Positions 10,696 to 24,948 of a stretch of 64,000 nucleotides of DNA are shown piece by piece. This DNA comes from Anticarsia gemmatalis (Eukaryota; Arthropoda; Insecta; Lepidoptera; Erebidae), in contig NC_134754.1 in the NCBI RefSeq assembly GCF_050436995.1, forward strand, positions 9,727,001 through 9,791,000. Direction: 5' to 3'. The position numbers and the translations under genes are program-made. The notes beneath the pieces were generated by a model. It saw nothing but the letters and a program-made list of their open reading frames with translations, did not search any database and was not told the DNA's origin. Every line of letters starts with the position of its first letter. Position 1 is the stretch's first letter.

Positions 10696-10870
10696 TACAT
10701 ACATAAATAAAATTAGGCTTTTTCTACCATAGGTGCCCGCAGAACGCCACTCGGTGCGATTCTTATAAACTTCCCTCGCCAATTCACATCCATACATCTT
10801 GCCATACAGGACCGCCGGTTACGAGTACTATTTCCAGTCATACGTGCTTTAAACAACTTGTAGAATGCTA
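10696..10870 (-). mobile_element. 3' end fragment of a LINE (RTE-like tail family)
   Basis: Read on the plus strand, TACATACATAAATAAAA is followed by a block with CCATAGGTGCCCGCAGA and then TCTTATAAACTTCCCTCGCC and GACCGCCGGTTACGAG. This resembles the common lepidopteran repeat '(TACA)n ... CACGCC ... GGGGTAGGCAGAGAC ... CGCCGGTT', the antisense 3' end of a LINE. Related scraps lie at 22990-23065 and 39868-39965. No frame remains. Class assignment is from memory of the family. Confidence 0.55.
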
Positions 10871-12030
10871 CAGTCAATTTTAAATGAGGGGTAAACAAAA
10901 TACTTCTCAATGTTTAGAACCACCGACACAAACCGTCGAACAACACAGTGGGGGTTAATTTACTGACGGCGCCGACAATCTCGATCGTTGTCTGTTGCAT
11001 CGACTTTACAATTCAGATATTTTCCTGCAACTTTTCAACTGACTCCTTGCGATTCTTTTGCACAGTTTTTGGGTCAGTACTCTACGATTTTACGATTGAA
11101 CAACTAGGTTTATTTGGTACTTGTTTTTAAGTTAATAATTATTCTTAAAACCAGTAATAAACTGTGAAAAAAGAACTTACTGGTATGGTATATAGTTTTT
11201 AGGTAGAGTATAATAAATAAATACACAAATTGTCCCCTCAACCCGTCTTCATGCCTCGTTTGTGCTGTTCAGATGGCCGTAATATTCGTTAGTCAATTCC
11301 ACTCAACCATAAAGGAGAACTCGAGGACTAATTGGTCGAGTTGTTGCACCGTAAACTGGACAGGTCACAAGGCTTGAAACAGACTAAGGTTTCATAACTT
11401 AGCCTGGAGTTCTAGGTGATAAATAATACTGTTTCTAGAACTTTCCGCCATTCGTCTTCCTGGACGAAGTTCCCAGTAATTGTCGACTAATGATCTGAGC
11501 CAACTTCAGTGTTCATTCTTTATATTCAGTTTGCTCGTAAACTTTCACAACTAAACTTGGACTTGGAGAACGTTATCTTAAATTTAATTGAAGTATACTG
11601 TACCTTAAGATATAAACTTTATAAAAAAAAATTAAATCAAAACTGCCTTAACTATTACAGATTTCATCATTTGTTTATGGTTTTTTTTTACTTACATAAT
11701 CGAAGTTTATATTTTTAATCCATCAATACATCAAACTTTTACTAAGATTGATATAATAGTGTAAAAGAAATTCAATAACACCGATATATTTATTCATAGT
11801 AAGAGTTGGTAGAACTATTAAACGTAAGTTGTCATTCGGCTGCGTAGATTTACGGCCTATTTTCCCGTCCCCATAGTTTCTTATCGCTACGGGAAGTGGC
11901 GTAGATTTATTGATAACAAACTTGCAACAGGATTTGTGTTCGTCGAAGACATAAATAAATGTCAGTATTCGAACTATTGTAGATCTTGTTTACATGCCCT
12001 AGATGTTATATACGTGAGATACACATTGCT
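10871..12030. other. Unrecognised stretch
   Basis: No gene is supported. The pair GCGTAGATTTA occurs twice about 60 bases apart (near 11841 and 11900). An imperfect palindrome CTCGAGGACTAATTGGTCGAG-like block lies near 11320-11341. Nothing else is recognised. Confidence 0.5.
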
Positions 12031-12135
12031 TTTGTATGAAAATTATATAAGCGCCTCTAGCGGGCACCGCAGCAACTATTTTTGCGGTTACCTAAATGTC
12101 ATACTTTCGGTGCTAGATAGTACGGCTCTATGATC
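12031..12135 (-). repeat. Copy 1 of a fold-back repeat family ('CTCTAGCGGG')
   Basis: It contains TGTATGAAAA near 12034 and GCGCCTCTAGCGGGCACC at about 12051-12068, then a degraded distal part (GGTGCTAGATAGTACGG). The reverse complement of the same block appears at 21400-21640 and 61850-62055. No coding capacity is seen; it is probably a short non-autonomous element. Confidence 0.5.
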
Positions 12136-15100
12136 GCGGTTTTGAATTAATACCAAGTAAATCTTTAATTAATTATTGTTAAAAGCTATTCTATTCAATA
12201 GAGCACCGATTTTTCCGTCGTTTTAACTCTTTGAGGAACATTTTTGATTATTTCTAACAAATTTGCTAATTATATTATTATCTGTCAAAAAAGAGAATAT
12301 ATAAGTATTTATAATTTTTGATTTAAATTAAAATTTTCATTACAATAAACAAAGTGAAACTTCAGGTCATCATTTCTATCACTACCTATAGGATAAAATA
12401 TTGTGAAATTGGTGAGATTCCAGCTGATATCCAAGACATACCGAAGGTCCTTTGACAAGGATCGCAGGGCACAGAGGCGTTTTCATCTATTTTTATTATC
12501 CCCGCAATATTTATGATGGCGGAAAACACGATGTCTGTATGACAGCCAGACTCTTTTTCTGTTGTATTTTTGACCCGTGAAATAATTTATTGTTTGAAGA
12601 AAATAGGATCCGTGTCTATTGATATCTTGACAAGTCAAGGAGTTCTGTTAATGTAAGGTACTGTTTAATTCTGATATTTTTGGTCCAATAATCATAACAT
12701 TTTCTCCGGTAAAATTTAAAATTTGTTGTATAGTTAAACCGTAGTTTGCTCAAATTGTCTAGTAATAAAACTTAGGTATTTATACACCGGATCAGTGACA
12801 TACAAATATTATTATATGTTGCCTGTTCAAATGTCGGTTATTAAAATAATATAATGTAGCTCACCCTGTAGTGTAATTATATTAAGTTAATTAAGTTGAA
12901 AGTTTTCGCCGTCATTCACCTTTTACTTAATGGATATGAAGTACAACAACATACGCTGAGCATGTACACATTTACTTTTAATTAATTACTGGACAGCATT
13001 TCGAAATAATATTTGAGGAAATTTATTAATTAAAGTTACCAAAGGAAAATAATTAAAATAATTGCTTCAAATAAAGCTCTACTGAATGTATTTTTTCATA
13101 AAAAGGAAATTGCACTACAAAAAAACAATGTTCAAAATAATATCTCATTGGAACATAAATTCGATTTAATTCGAAAAAAGAATTTATTTACAAACATTCT
13201 CAATTCAAACACATTTCACAACAGGTGCGCATTACAATGGCCATTTATAAAACGTAAAGTAATAAGTATCCTAAAGCATACCGTAGCGTTATCTCATTAA
13301 AAGGCTTTCCCATCTTAAGCGCTTACCATAAGCGTTTGCCAAGAATAATTTTCATTTAAAACAGGGCTTCTAAAAAACAAATGACCTGGACAAATGTTCG
13401 TGGTCTGTTGGTTGGCAGTTCCGTCGCTAAGATTGCGGTTTCGCAATTTACCATTTGAATCTGCGAACTGGCACACGAGAAAATTTATAAGGTCAGTGTG
13501 AATATTCTAGTTCTGTTTTTAAATATTGTTTTTCTAATAACTTGGAATGGAATACTTTTAAAATTTTTATAGTTTTGATTTGAAAAAAGTACTAAAATAT
13601 TTGTTTTCTAGCTCATTAAGTTCCATTTATTAAAATTGATTTAGTTCGACGCTAAGTATAATCACCAGTTATTTATATAGTGCAGCGTACTGCATTAAAA
13701 AGAAAATTTTAACTCATTAAAAGCCTCAAATAATCACTTTAGCGGAACTTACATACGCCTGAACTAAAACGCTCTCAAAAGTTACAATTTGCGTTCATAG
13801 TTGCATACATGAAAAATAGAAAACTAAACCACACTCTGCAGTGCATTTTGCTTTGAAAAGTCAGTGAAATTAATTCAAATTACGTGGCAACAAAGCGAAA
13901 TCACACGCTAGTCCGTACGCCACGTCTAAATTATATCGCGGCGGTTATCGCCTCACAAAAGCCTCGCCGCATTGTTCAACTTCCTCGCTCCGTTCCGCTT
14001 CCGATCGACTCGTCCGCACTTCGAATACTTTTGTCCTTTTCTGTCACACTACTTTATGATATACCTTTTTCAGTCACACGTCAGCGGTTTTGATCGTTAT
14101 TGCTTCACATGTCGTGCGGTTGAACGGTTAAATGATGCAGTACTTTGATATATTTTAAACTTGCTTTCTGCGAGTTGGTTCACAATGGGTTATAGATACT
14201 GTACTTAGGTTGACATAATGGGCTTTATTGTTTAGTTTTATTACAGTCTAATTGGTAATTAAATAGATATTTAGTGAATGTAAAAACAAAATATTTTTGG
14301 AACTCGGATTAACTCACGACACAGTATAAATCTGTAAGCATTACCGATACAACACACACGGCAAGAGGAACAAACTTTAGTTTAAAACAGATTTCCGAGT
14401 AAAAGCCTACAAACATAACGGCGACTTGACTTTAACATTTCCGTCGTACAACGCTGAAAACACTCAACCTTGTAGTATGTTTTATTCAGCAGCTGAGGAC
14501 TGGAAGCCGGCGCGGCAAAGCCGACAAGTCGAGGGTTTATTCCCCGGGCAAATGTGCGGGACACGGGACGTTGCCTTATCGTAGCCATCGGTACATGTCG
14601 GAAACACCCCCGAATTGACGTACGTGTTCCAAATTTGAAATATCGTCTTAATGGAAAAATAAGCCATCTGAAAATACCGGCTGAATATTGACAGAAAGAT
14701 TGTACAGATAAAAAAACAACAGAATGTAATTGGGTCGGGATTCTCGATTTATTTCAAATATATTCCTGTACGAGATTTTTGAAAGAGAAAATTATGCTTC
14801 CAGAAGAAGGTTTTTTTAGTGATGGCTTCTAGTTTAAGCGGCATATTTTGCAAGAAAATTCTAAGCCTTTTTTCAGTAAATTTAAACTTTCTACAATAGG
14901 ACCAAAAAGCTGTCACGTCGTTGAAAAGCTGCCTGTGGTTTGCGGTGTGTTCACGTATTTTTTATCTTTACCGCTGGTGAACACTGCAATTAATTATATA
15001 TAGCTGAATATTGAACTACAGTTTTAAAACGGACTTCTTTATGTGGGTCTATCGGTTTAAGTACCAAAGTATAATAAACTCACTAATAAATGGAGCACAC

Positions 15101-18100
15101 AAATTACAGCTGATTTTTAAATTGGTTCTAATTAACTAATTTGACATGGTATAAAGCAAAACATTATTGTTGATGAATAATTTAAAGTTATTTTTGTTTA
15201 AAAAACTTCTACTCAGAAAGCACAAAGCCGAGATGATATTTTTTACACACCTATTTTGGTTAACAACATTACTTTTTCTACAAAGTGTCGTTAGTCTTAT
15301 ATTATCAACATTAAGGGCCGTCTCAAGAAAGCCAGAGACTAGGCTCACTGACTTGTTCCAAGTCCTATAAAAAAATAACACTCACCTCTATAGCCGGCTT
15401 TTTATTTTTATGTTGGCAACGAAAACTTGAGACTTATTCTTTATGGAGTTACATTTTGAATTCAGAACATTAGTAGCATCGTTACTTTTTTATTTCGTTT
15501 GAGTAAATAAATTACTCGGTTTCATCTTTCAGAAAATATCTTAAATTTTATATTTATTCTTTTGGAAGCCGTCGATGTTTTTTTAGAAATACAAATGGGC
15601 TAATATTGGTTATTGTTTGTGTTGCCTAATATCAAGTTACGACAGTGTTTTATTTGAAACGTGAACTTAAACATTTTAGCGAATTATTATATTTGCTCTC
15701 TTTCACTCATTATTAACAAAACGTGAGAAAACACTCTCTCTTTTCTTTCTACAAGATACATGAAAGGAATTTGTGCCTTAATAGAATAAAAAATACGCGT
15801 TTTTAATTACATAAATGATCACCACATAAGGAAGAGACAGTTTACATAGGCACATTATGTGAATTTACCCAATCAACATCCGATAACTGAACAAACCGGC
15901 CGAGTCCCGGCGCTCGCAAAATTAAGCCATACAGAAAATTCTGGACAAAAGGTCCCCCAGGAAATAAAGTCCTTACAGCAAATTACGAACATCGTATTGC
16001 GCGTCATCAGATGGGTTAAATGTTTTATTCAGTCCAGTAAAGAGAGGCCGGAAAGCTCAGTTACAGGCCAGATAAGAAAGGATTTGCGACCAAGTCTGCA
16101 GCCAAGTATTATATAGAAATTCTCTTAGGACCCGCGCAGTGCATACCGTGGAAATGGAAAATTATTTTCTTTAGGATTTTTTATTTTTTAATCAAACTGT
16201 AGAGGTAGGGTTGTTGGAGTAAGGGAATTGCGGGCTCTCAAATGTAAAATAAATATTTGTTTAGCGTAGGTACTTGCCTCAGTTTTACTATTAGTTTAAA
16301 AAGTTGTTTTAGTTTTTAAACGCATTTTTTGTCTTAAACAACAGCTAAATTAATAATGTCCACACCAATTACTTTCAGAAAACGAAAATCAATTTATTAT
16401 TTCGAATTTATTCATTACTCAAGTAAATGAAAAATCTGTCTATTCATTTGCTTTGATAAATTGCAGCGAATGTTGGCGACTTTTATTGGAAACGAGGAAA
16501 AGGGATTTGGGGCTTCCAAAATAGAGACAGCGGTGGTTCGTCAAATATTTGCTCGACATGTATTGGGAGTTTTCTATATCGTGGTCTTGGAGTTTATGCA
16601 TACAACCCTGATATTAGAACTGGCATCAATGACAGTATCTGGTTTCAATATTCCAAGTTTGAATTTTTGACGTTCGAATTCGTTTGAATGTTTACTGTTC
16701 CATCGCGCCCACGTCGTCCTCGTTACTGGTTGGTTTCATAAGTTTGTGTACCAAAACCTACTTTCAATATACTTTTTCGAAATTCTCTCTGCTTTTTTCG
16801 CGGCAGCCATTCGGAATGCTACATGAATTTGTACAGCCGTTTTTCTATACATATAATAAATCTATAAAAAGGGTCGTGTCGTACAGTGATTTATTTTTAA
16901 GAAACCATTTTCAGAAGGTCGTGTAACGAATGGAGATGGTGAATTTATTTCAAATCTGCTCCAAAAAAAATGTTTGAGTCAAAAAATAATACAATGTTTC
17001 TTTATTTGTCTCACATAAACTGGTACCTGATTTCATAAAAACTGCGACTTTCAACGCCAAATAACATTTCTCGAAAATCATTTGACGTTTTAAGATATAT
17101 TTAATTTAAATAATCTGTTGTGACAAAAATATACCTAATCAAATAGATTAAAACATTTTCAGGTAGATAAACTTTAATAACTCCTTTCCATTTTGTATAT
17201 AATTCAAAACACGACAATTTTATTTTATCCTTTGGAACACGTAACTCATTAAACGTAAAAAGTATTCATAATTTATTAATACATAAGTATATTAACCGGC
17301 AAAAAAATGAGTAGCCATTTTTCTCTATCGTCGAAATCAAAGATGCACAAGCGGCTTACATTCAAGCAAATATTAGATTTTGATCGTAATATCAGGAATA
17401 CAGAGCAGAACGTATGGTACCGCACCCTTTCTCATATTATTGAATTTACCCATCACAGTCTATCTACAATTTTATGTTACTATCTCAATATTTTTATATA
17501 TTTCTTACTACAAAGATATGAAGAAGTAAACAATAGCGTTGCTTTATCTTGTTTTTGCGAGTCAGCATATTGCGGTTTACGCTTCAATAGATAAGAAAAA
17601 GAATAACTTAAATAAAAACTATAAAGATTATATTTTAAGTTTTAGAGAAATAATTATATCAAACTCTCTCGAGTAGACTGTAGAGGATCGAGCTACAGAA
17701 CAGCTTTTTAATCGTCAAAGATATTTATAATAAGAACGTATCATAGTAAAGTTTTAAATTATAATTTACGTATTAGTTTGTATCAATTGCTTATTTAAAA
17801 CCAACACAGGCGAGCCTAATTTAGATTTCCAAATCGAATGCTCACTAATGATATAGAATGAAGTTAAGCTAAAATGATCTGGCTGGAATAGCAACGCTCC
17901 AACGTGCGGACACCGGGTGCAATTCATTCCATAATTGCTTGCTACATAAATTATAGGTTTCATAATTCCAACCCAAATACGTTGCGTTTCGTTTCGCTAA
18001 TAACTACATTTGGTACCGCATTAACAAGTTGTACTTTTCGCTGTTTACTTCGGGTGTCATAAACTTTAAATGATTGGTATAATTAACATAATAAACCGTT

Positions 18101-21100
18101 TTCGTGCTGTGCCTTTCTTTTACTACTCCAATTTAATAGTTACAATTCGATTAAATCTCAAACGTAAAATATAATGTTAAAACCACTTACATCTTGCCTA
18201 TGCCTTGCTAGCAAGCAAGCATAGTTGTTGAAATTACAAATAACACGTAAAACCCACTAGCTGAAAAAAACGTATTTTATTTTAGAACTGGAGAGTTCTA
18301 AAAAAACGTGTTCGCGTTAATTCAAGTATCCATAGTACTCTTCAGTTATTTGGCCTTATGGAGAAGCCTCGTTTATTGGTAAACAAATCAATCCTTTAAA
18401 AAAAACAGCTTACGAGCCTTTACCAATTTATCTTCATCGTTGTATTTTAAAATCACGATTTAAACGCCTCTCCACAGCTCTTTCAGCAAAACATTACCTT
18501 TCATTACATCCCACATCAAATAACGAATAAAATCACTGAATGGGCATCGAATAAAAAAGTGCATAAAACGCTCGCTCTTTCACATGAGTGCTGCCGATGC
18601 AATCCGATGCACCGTTCCATTCTGCATCCGTCGAGCGGGCAGTCGTGAAATAAATTGATACAGCCACATGCAAATGTAATAGCAAAGTATGATGGCATTA
18701 TTTTGATGTAGCGTGGACATTTTGGAATGGAATTCTGTTCGGCTGTTTTGTTGACTTTGGAATAAAATTGGTTCTTTTAAAATGGTTTTTCGAAAAGCTT
18801 GTTGTGATTTTGTTTAATGGTCTTCGACTAAAGTTGCAAATTAATGAAACTTTAGATATGAACAGAAAATGGCGATTTATTTTCTTCAATAATAATTTTG
18901 GGTGATATCGTTAGTATGTGTTAACATGTTAAAAATTAGTAACAAATGGGTTTTTTACAATAAATTTGGTATGCACTAATTATGAATAATCACATATCAC
19001 TCCAAACCGTATTTAATTAAATAATTAACCGAAAACTTTTAACACGGAATTCACTGAAACATTATTCACACAATACAGATAAAACAAAATATATTTCCAC
19101 AACACAGCTCGTAATTTCAATAAAGTAAATCCAACGACGCCCTATAGGAAAACAACGTTTAATATTATTAGAAAACACACATAAAACGATAAACAATGGC
19201 GCTATAATGTTTAACGCTAACACCGCTGCGTGCGTCTGTACGCAATATGTACGATAACGTAACGCTCGTTATAACAGCGTTATATAACGGGAAATTATTT
19301 TATAATAATGTGTATAGAAATATTATTAGGGTTTGTTTTGGGAAATTATTTTAAATTTTGGCTTTCGATCATATGAATTCAGTGTTTAGTAAATAGCTAC
19401 CTACTTACATATTTTTCTTAAAGGAACCACTTTTGATTTTAGAAACATTTTGTCTGACTACTATAATTGGTGAATCGTTTTATAATCAGCTTTCAGATGG
19501 GCTGGACTTGTTGTCTATAAGATTGTTATAACTCTTTGCTACGAAAATCCATACAATATTATATCATTGAGTTAGTAAACACACAATTTCAAACCTCTTC
19601 AATAAAATTTTGAAACACGTGTCATTACACTTGTAGTCAATAAACATCAAAACAAAAAAAACCACATTCCAATTTCCAATTCCAATTCACAGTCCAATGC
19701 GCCATCACAATAAAACGAAACGAAACCTTCAACGTAAACATGAAATGTACGAGACAAATTCCTGATGCAGAGAGGCCGAACAAACGTAGCGAAACGTGGA
19801 GATGCATTCAAATTATCAAATATAGGGTGTATCTTGTGGGACTAAATCACGGACATGTTTAGACCACAAACATGGGGGAACAAAGCTTCAACTCGTAAAG
19901 CAATTGAGATTCGGGAGATCAGAGATGCCTCCTATTTGTATGCTGAGTTGGATTTAGGTGTTTCTAGCTTGCACTTCAGTTGGATTTGTAGTTGTTGTGA
20001 AGTGAGAATTGTGCTGTAGTTTGTAATGAGGATAGGCTACAATTTCTGCTTAGTGATGCATATGACTGTTATTTTGATATAACATCTGGTATCGTGCGGA
20101 AAGTGAAACGTATAAAAATAATTTTGAATTTGGTTGTAGTAACCGCGACTATATCAAAACTATGTTTAAAATCCACTGTTTTCACGTGAGAAGTACAATC
20201 ATGAACTATGCTAACTAAACCAAATTTTTAATCAGCCTTATATTTGTCTTTATGGGGGCGCTTAAATAAATACCACTAAGCGCAATAAAACCATGAATAC
20301 GTTGTCTTACCAATCATGACATATTCGCCTACTGTGCCGTACCATATCTACCTTAACGTAGGCAGTTGTCAGTAAAAGATTTTACAAAGCATAAAAATAC
20401 CTCGTTAAATACTACTTAGAGCTCACGTTAACTACACTGCAATTACTACTATGACCTGTAAAGGTCCTCCCTAACTCCACCTCAAAGCTGGTTCTAATGA
20501 CAAAGGTCTGTGTCCACTAGATCGCCAAAGCAATTAGCTTAACAGCCGTTGGTAAAACTTCGCCTCACTAAGTTGTTCGAGTTTGCAGAATAACGGACAG
20601 CAAGCTTAATTATGATGAAGTCTGCTATTAAAATATATTTAGTTAATGGATTAACTAGTTTTTGTAGAGATACAACGCTATTCATTAACGCGGACTACAT
20701 TAGGTACATTTTATTTTAAAATCTAGATGTTATGTTACAATGTTTTTAATTTCAATTTGGTAAAAGCATGAATTGTAACGTGACTTCAGCCAAATAAAGA
20801 ATGAAGATTAGATATCAATGTGAACAAAGATTAGTGAAAAGACATAAGTGAAACTGTGAATTGAGAATTATAAATATTTGATTAATGTGACACTCATTTT
20901 CCGGAACAAAATATTTCTTCTGTTGTTTCTTTTTTATTAACACATTTTTCCATAAAAACAATAAACTAACAAGAGTTTACTTTTATTTCCTACTGCAATC
21001 CACCAACTATTGTTGATCTTCATTTCCTTAAAAAAAACTATATAAAAAAACAGTTCATGCAATAAAGTATCGACTTCATAGTATCTTTGTTTATTCGTAA

Positions 21101-21395
21101 CAAACAAGGCGAAATGAATAAAAATGTATAAAAGATATTTCTCGACAACTTGAACTGCATTCATTGTATTGATACCGGCAGTTTTATTCATACCTTGCAC
21201 TCCGATACTTGATACTTTCAGCGTTCAATCGACCGGCGAAGTAATCACTTTCGAAAGCACCTCGACTTTTCTCCGCAACGATTGTTACGAAACAAACAAA
21301 AGTTCCGATATCCTGTGTTTTTAACTCGCGCGCTAAGAATTTATCTTGCGCCTTGTCTTTTGTAAAGATAACAACGGGTACAAATTACAACTACA
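12136..21395. other. Long stretch without recognised genes
   Basis: Many short frames are present but none shows a domain or codon pattern I can support. GC-richer islands occur at 13890-14030, 14440-14620 and 15890-16110. A CG-rich, self-complementary patch is at about 19210-19290 (CGTTATA and TATAACG blocks). The remainder is AT-rich with homopolymer runs. No repeat family is recognised. Confidence 0.55.
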
Positions 21396-21399
21396 TAGA

Positions 21400-21640
21400 T
21401 GGGTGAGTTTCTGCCACTAATCGAAAAGTTCTGTTTGAAGAACTGTAGCACGATTCTATCTATACAGTCGGTACTAACATGTATCTATATGCGCCCACTG
21501 AGGCTCTGACCAGATTTTCATATAAAATTTTTCGATAGCTAGCATGTTGTCGATCGTTCTGATCAGCATCCCTACTGTTTTCCAGCGGAACTTTCAACTG
21601 TAATTTTCTACACTTGCCACTAACGCCTTATTCATGATAT
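21400..21640 (+). repeat. Copy 2 of the fold-back repeat family
   Basis: It contains GAACTGTAGCACGATTCTAT near 21440, then CAGTCGGTACTAACATGTAT, then TCTGATCAGCATCCCTACTG near 21558-21577, with a degraded centre (GCGCCCACTGAGGCTCTGA). The order of blocks matches copy 3 at 61850-62055. No coding capacity is seen. Confidence 0.5.
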
Positions 21641-22985
21641 AGACCTGAAATAACTAGGTATTTTTGGATCACAATATACGTTTATTATAGGTTTCTTAGT
21701 GTGGTGACCGCCACAGTCAATAATACGCAACAATACACGAACTAAGTTTATTCCGCTACAATACATCGACTTACGTTTGAGGCATAAGGCTTCATATAAA
21801 ACTACGGACAAGAAAGCCCGCATTGTAAAACTTAGTGCTTTGTATAACTTGGACCGTGTCGTGATAACTAGTAGGTACAGTACTAGCAGCAAAGTAAAGC
21901 GTACTGTTAATAAGTACTGGGGATATTGATTTTACTTTGAAAGTACTAGAATAAATGTGTTTACCCGTGTAATGTCTGTCTCGTCCGCTTTACTGAAAGG
22001 ATTTTAAAGAAACTTTAGCGATTTTAAGTAAATTCATATTGTTATGGGTAAAAGAGATGTTATTCGAGAACGTTCGAAGATGATTGCGCGTTTGTTTTGG
22101 AAAATAGTCGAGCGCACCGCATTCTATATTTTTTTTTAAAGCAATTTCAAATGAGTTTTAAAGGACTACATAACTAAAGTTACTCTTGAATCTACTCTGT
22201 GTAACTGAAAATGCTAAAAAAAACAATTTTTAATACTATATTTTGTCGCTTTTAACAAAGGAAATTAACTAATATGCTCGTTAAAACCAACTGAGCTGTA
22301 CTACCTGTCCTGTATCATAATTATAATCGTGAAAACTTCCATATTTACAACGTACTAAAGGAAAATATGCGAAGAAAGTCGCATAATATTTTTCTCCTTG
22401 AGGCGAGTGCGGTTTGACAGATTTACAAGTCCTCGTAATTCACTCTGCTGTTGGAAATGCACTGCTCGTTTTACGACACCGTACATAGCAAATATGTACA
22501 CGTTTTACATACATTATATACGCATATTTATACTTGTTATGTACTATCACGAAACAAATTAGTTCCACGCATTTTTATACCTTGAATTCATGAGATATAA
22601 GCACTATCATAAAAGTGCGGACTGTTTCTGCCCGATCATTGTTAGGTACTAACCTTAAAAGAAGGTATACGCAAAGATATGCTCCGAATTTTAACACAAA
22701 ATCATTACGATACAAAATTCATCTCATTCTACGTAACAAGCAAACAAGGATATGCGCTAGAATATGGCAATGCACATTCCAACAATCGTACCACTTCAAA
22801 CATACTTAACAATATCCAAACAAAATTTCAAACCAGAAGCCACGTAAGTAAACACCAGTCAACATTTAAATGCCAAATATTAAATACAATAACCGTATGT
22901 GTTGGTAACTAAGCACGCGGTACCAACAGCCATGTTAATTAAAATCTCTGCGTGAAATAAAGTAAGTAAGAATACAGAGGGTTTA
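21641..22985. other. Unrecognised stretch
   Basis: No gene, RNA or repeat family is recognised. The sequence is AT-rich; 22440-22515 is slightly GC-richer. Confidence 0.5.
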
Positions 22986-22989
22986 GAAT

Positions 22990-23065
22990 ATACATACCTC
23001 CTACATACGTACATAAAATCACGCCTTTTTCCATAGGGGTTAACAGAGACTAGAGAAGATGAATA
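22990..23065 (-). mobile_element. Short LINE 3' tail scrap
   Basis: ATACATACCT and TACATACGTACATAAAATCACGCC-like sequence is followed by TTTTTCCATAGGGGT and ACAGAGACTAGAGA. This is the same tail family as 10696-10870. It is only about 75 bases and degraded. Confidence 0.5.
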
Positions 23066-23079
23066 TCACAAAGGCATAT

Positions 23080-23126
23080 CTACTACCAAGTCTACTACCA
23101 AAACCCACCAAGTCTACTACCAAGAA
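23080..23126. repeat. 12-bp tandem repeat (TCTACTACCAAG)n
   Basis: Copies of TCTACTACCAAG begin at about 23080 and 23092. After a short interruption (AACCCACC) the unit resumes as AAGTCTACTACCAAG to 23124. It directly follows the LINE tail scrap, so it may have grown from that element's tail. Confidence 0.75.
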
Positions 23127-24945
23127 CGAACTATAGCAGTTCAAATAGTCATGCCTGTTTTTTAAAGTACGTCAGGAATCAGAGCCATAACAAAAGAACC
23201 AATATTTGCAAGTCACTCTTCAGAAATATGATAGTTTCTCAGAAAATTAATTAAGCACGTATTTCAGGTTTCCTTTACAGCACTTTGAATGAGAAAATAG
23301 TTTCTCAGTCTCACGCTTTGTTTAATATTTAGCATAGCGTAATTATGTAGTTGAGAGGAAACCTCGAAAGCAGAAAAGCGAAGGTTTCGTTCGCTCTGCT
23401 GCCTCTACGGAGGTAATTATAATTACATACACAAGCCTTCTGTTCTACTTATTTTGTCGTAATAATGTGCCGAGACGCAAGAAATAATTATTGTTATATA
23501 ATTGCCAAGGTATGTGCAAGGCTTTACGTCGAAGCTTTATTTAAGTAAGGGTAAGTACACACTGACAATAGGAATTAAAACAATGACATATTCAGTCTTT
23601 TCCCTTTGCTTGACTGTCTGTCGTCGTTTATTTATTCTCTATGAAGACGCTAGCTTAGTTATGTGCTTACTTTCGAGATATAAATAATTTGAAGAAAATA
23701 AGACTTTCTTTTTTGCTTCTCTACAAACTTAAAATCATGTACATTTTTGACTTAATATTAGAGAAAACATTTGTACTTACTATTTTACTGGTGTTGGATA
23801 CTTTCAAACTATGACTAAACTCGAAAGAGGTCTATTACTAGTCGGTTAGCTTATAACCTTCTACACGGATTTTATAATTTTTTCATAAATTAGTGCCTAT
23901 TTTAGCTAATTTATTAACGCTAACCCAACTCTAATTTTCACCATAGATTAACTTAACTCTCAGAATCTGAGCAAATAATAACATAGCATTAGTGGGACCT
24001 TTTTTCGTTTAATCCGAGCCTCAGTTGTCAGTCCCATACGTTCTGTAATGACTGTCGCAGATGTTCCCGTGACCAAGGGCGCCATGGCTTAATGGATTAT
24101 GGTGTTTTCTGACACATGGAATATGGTACAGACGCAGTAAAGATGTACGTAATAAGGATTATTTCTAATGGCGTTTCTTTGCTTTACCAGACTGCAGAAG
24201 TTATTTCAAATATTACAATACGGCAACAATATTTTGAAAGTAATTTGGCTTTTTAAAAAGCGGCAATTTTACTCTGTCAAATTATGGGCCTTTAAAGAAG
24301 AAGACCACACTTTTGAAGCTTAACAAGAATTTCAAGTATAAATATATATATAATAAAGTCTTTCGGCATTATAGGGATATTATCTCAAGAAAAAATATTA
24401 TTTACCCTACAATGTATTTTCTTTCCATAACTAATACTCTTTAATAACTTGCAAACACTACATAACATACGCACCAAAATAATTTGTTTATCTTAAACTC
24501 CCTTCACCAGTGCCACATGCCCTACGCAGAACCTAATAAACTGTTCTAAACCGTTAATTCTAAATGTCAGTCGAATATTGTATTAATACAGCCTTCCTTT
24601 AATAAACGTTTAATTAAAGAATGGGTTTACGGCTCACGGCTCGTTCGTTTTCATTCTTTGATATTTAATATAATGTGTAATTATAGGAACGGAGCTTGTT
24701 GTCTTTTATTATTATGGCAGCCATTATTATGATAATTAAGACGTTATCTCCAAGTGATAGGAAAATCTGGTAGCTTTAGTACTTTGATTATAGTTAGCTG
24801 GTGGTTAGTGAACTTTACCAAGTATTTTTTTGTAATTCTAACACTTATTGTGTGATTGAGCGAACGAAAGGCCAATACTCAACAATGGGTAGAATTGACT
24901 GAATAGATAAAATAGATAGATTCATTAATCGTAAGCTGTCTATCT
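23127..24945. other. Unrecognised stretch
   Basis: No gene is supported. A short (TA)n tract lies near 24340-24352. Otherwise nothing is recognised. Confidence 0.5.
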
Positions 24946-24948
24946 AAT

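Noticed and set aside
17307..17594. 95-codon plus-strand frame
   Set aside because: No domain, no neighbours and composition typical of AT-rich random frames.
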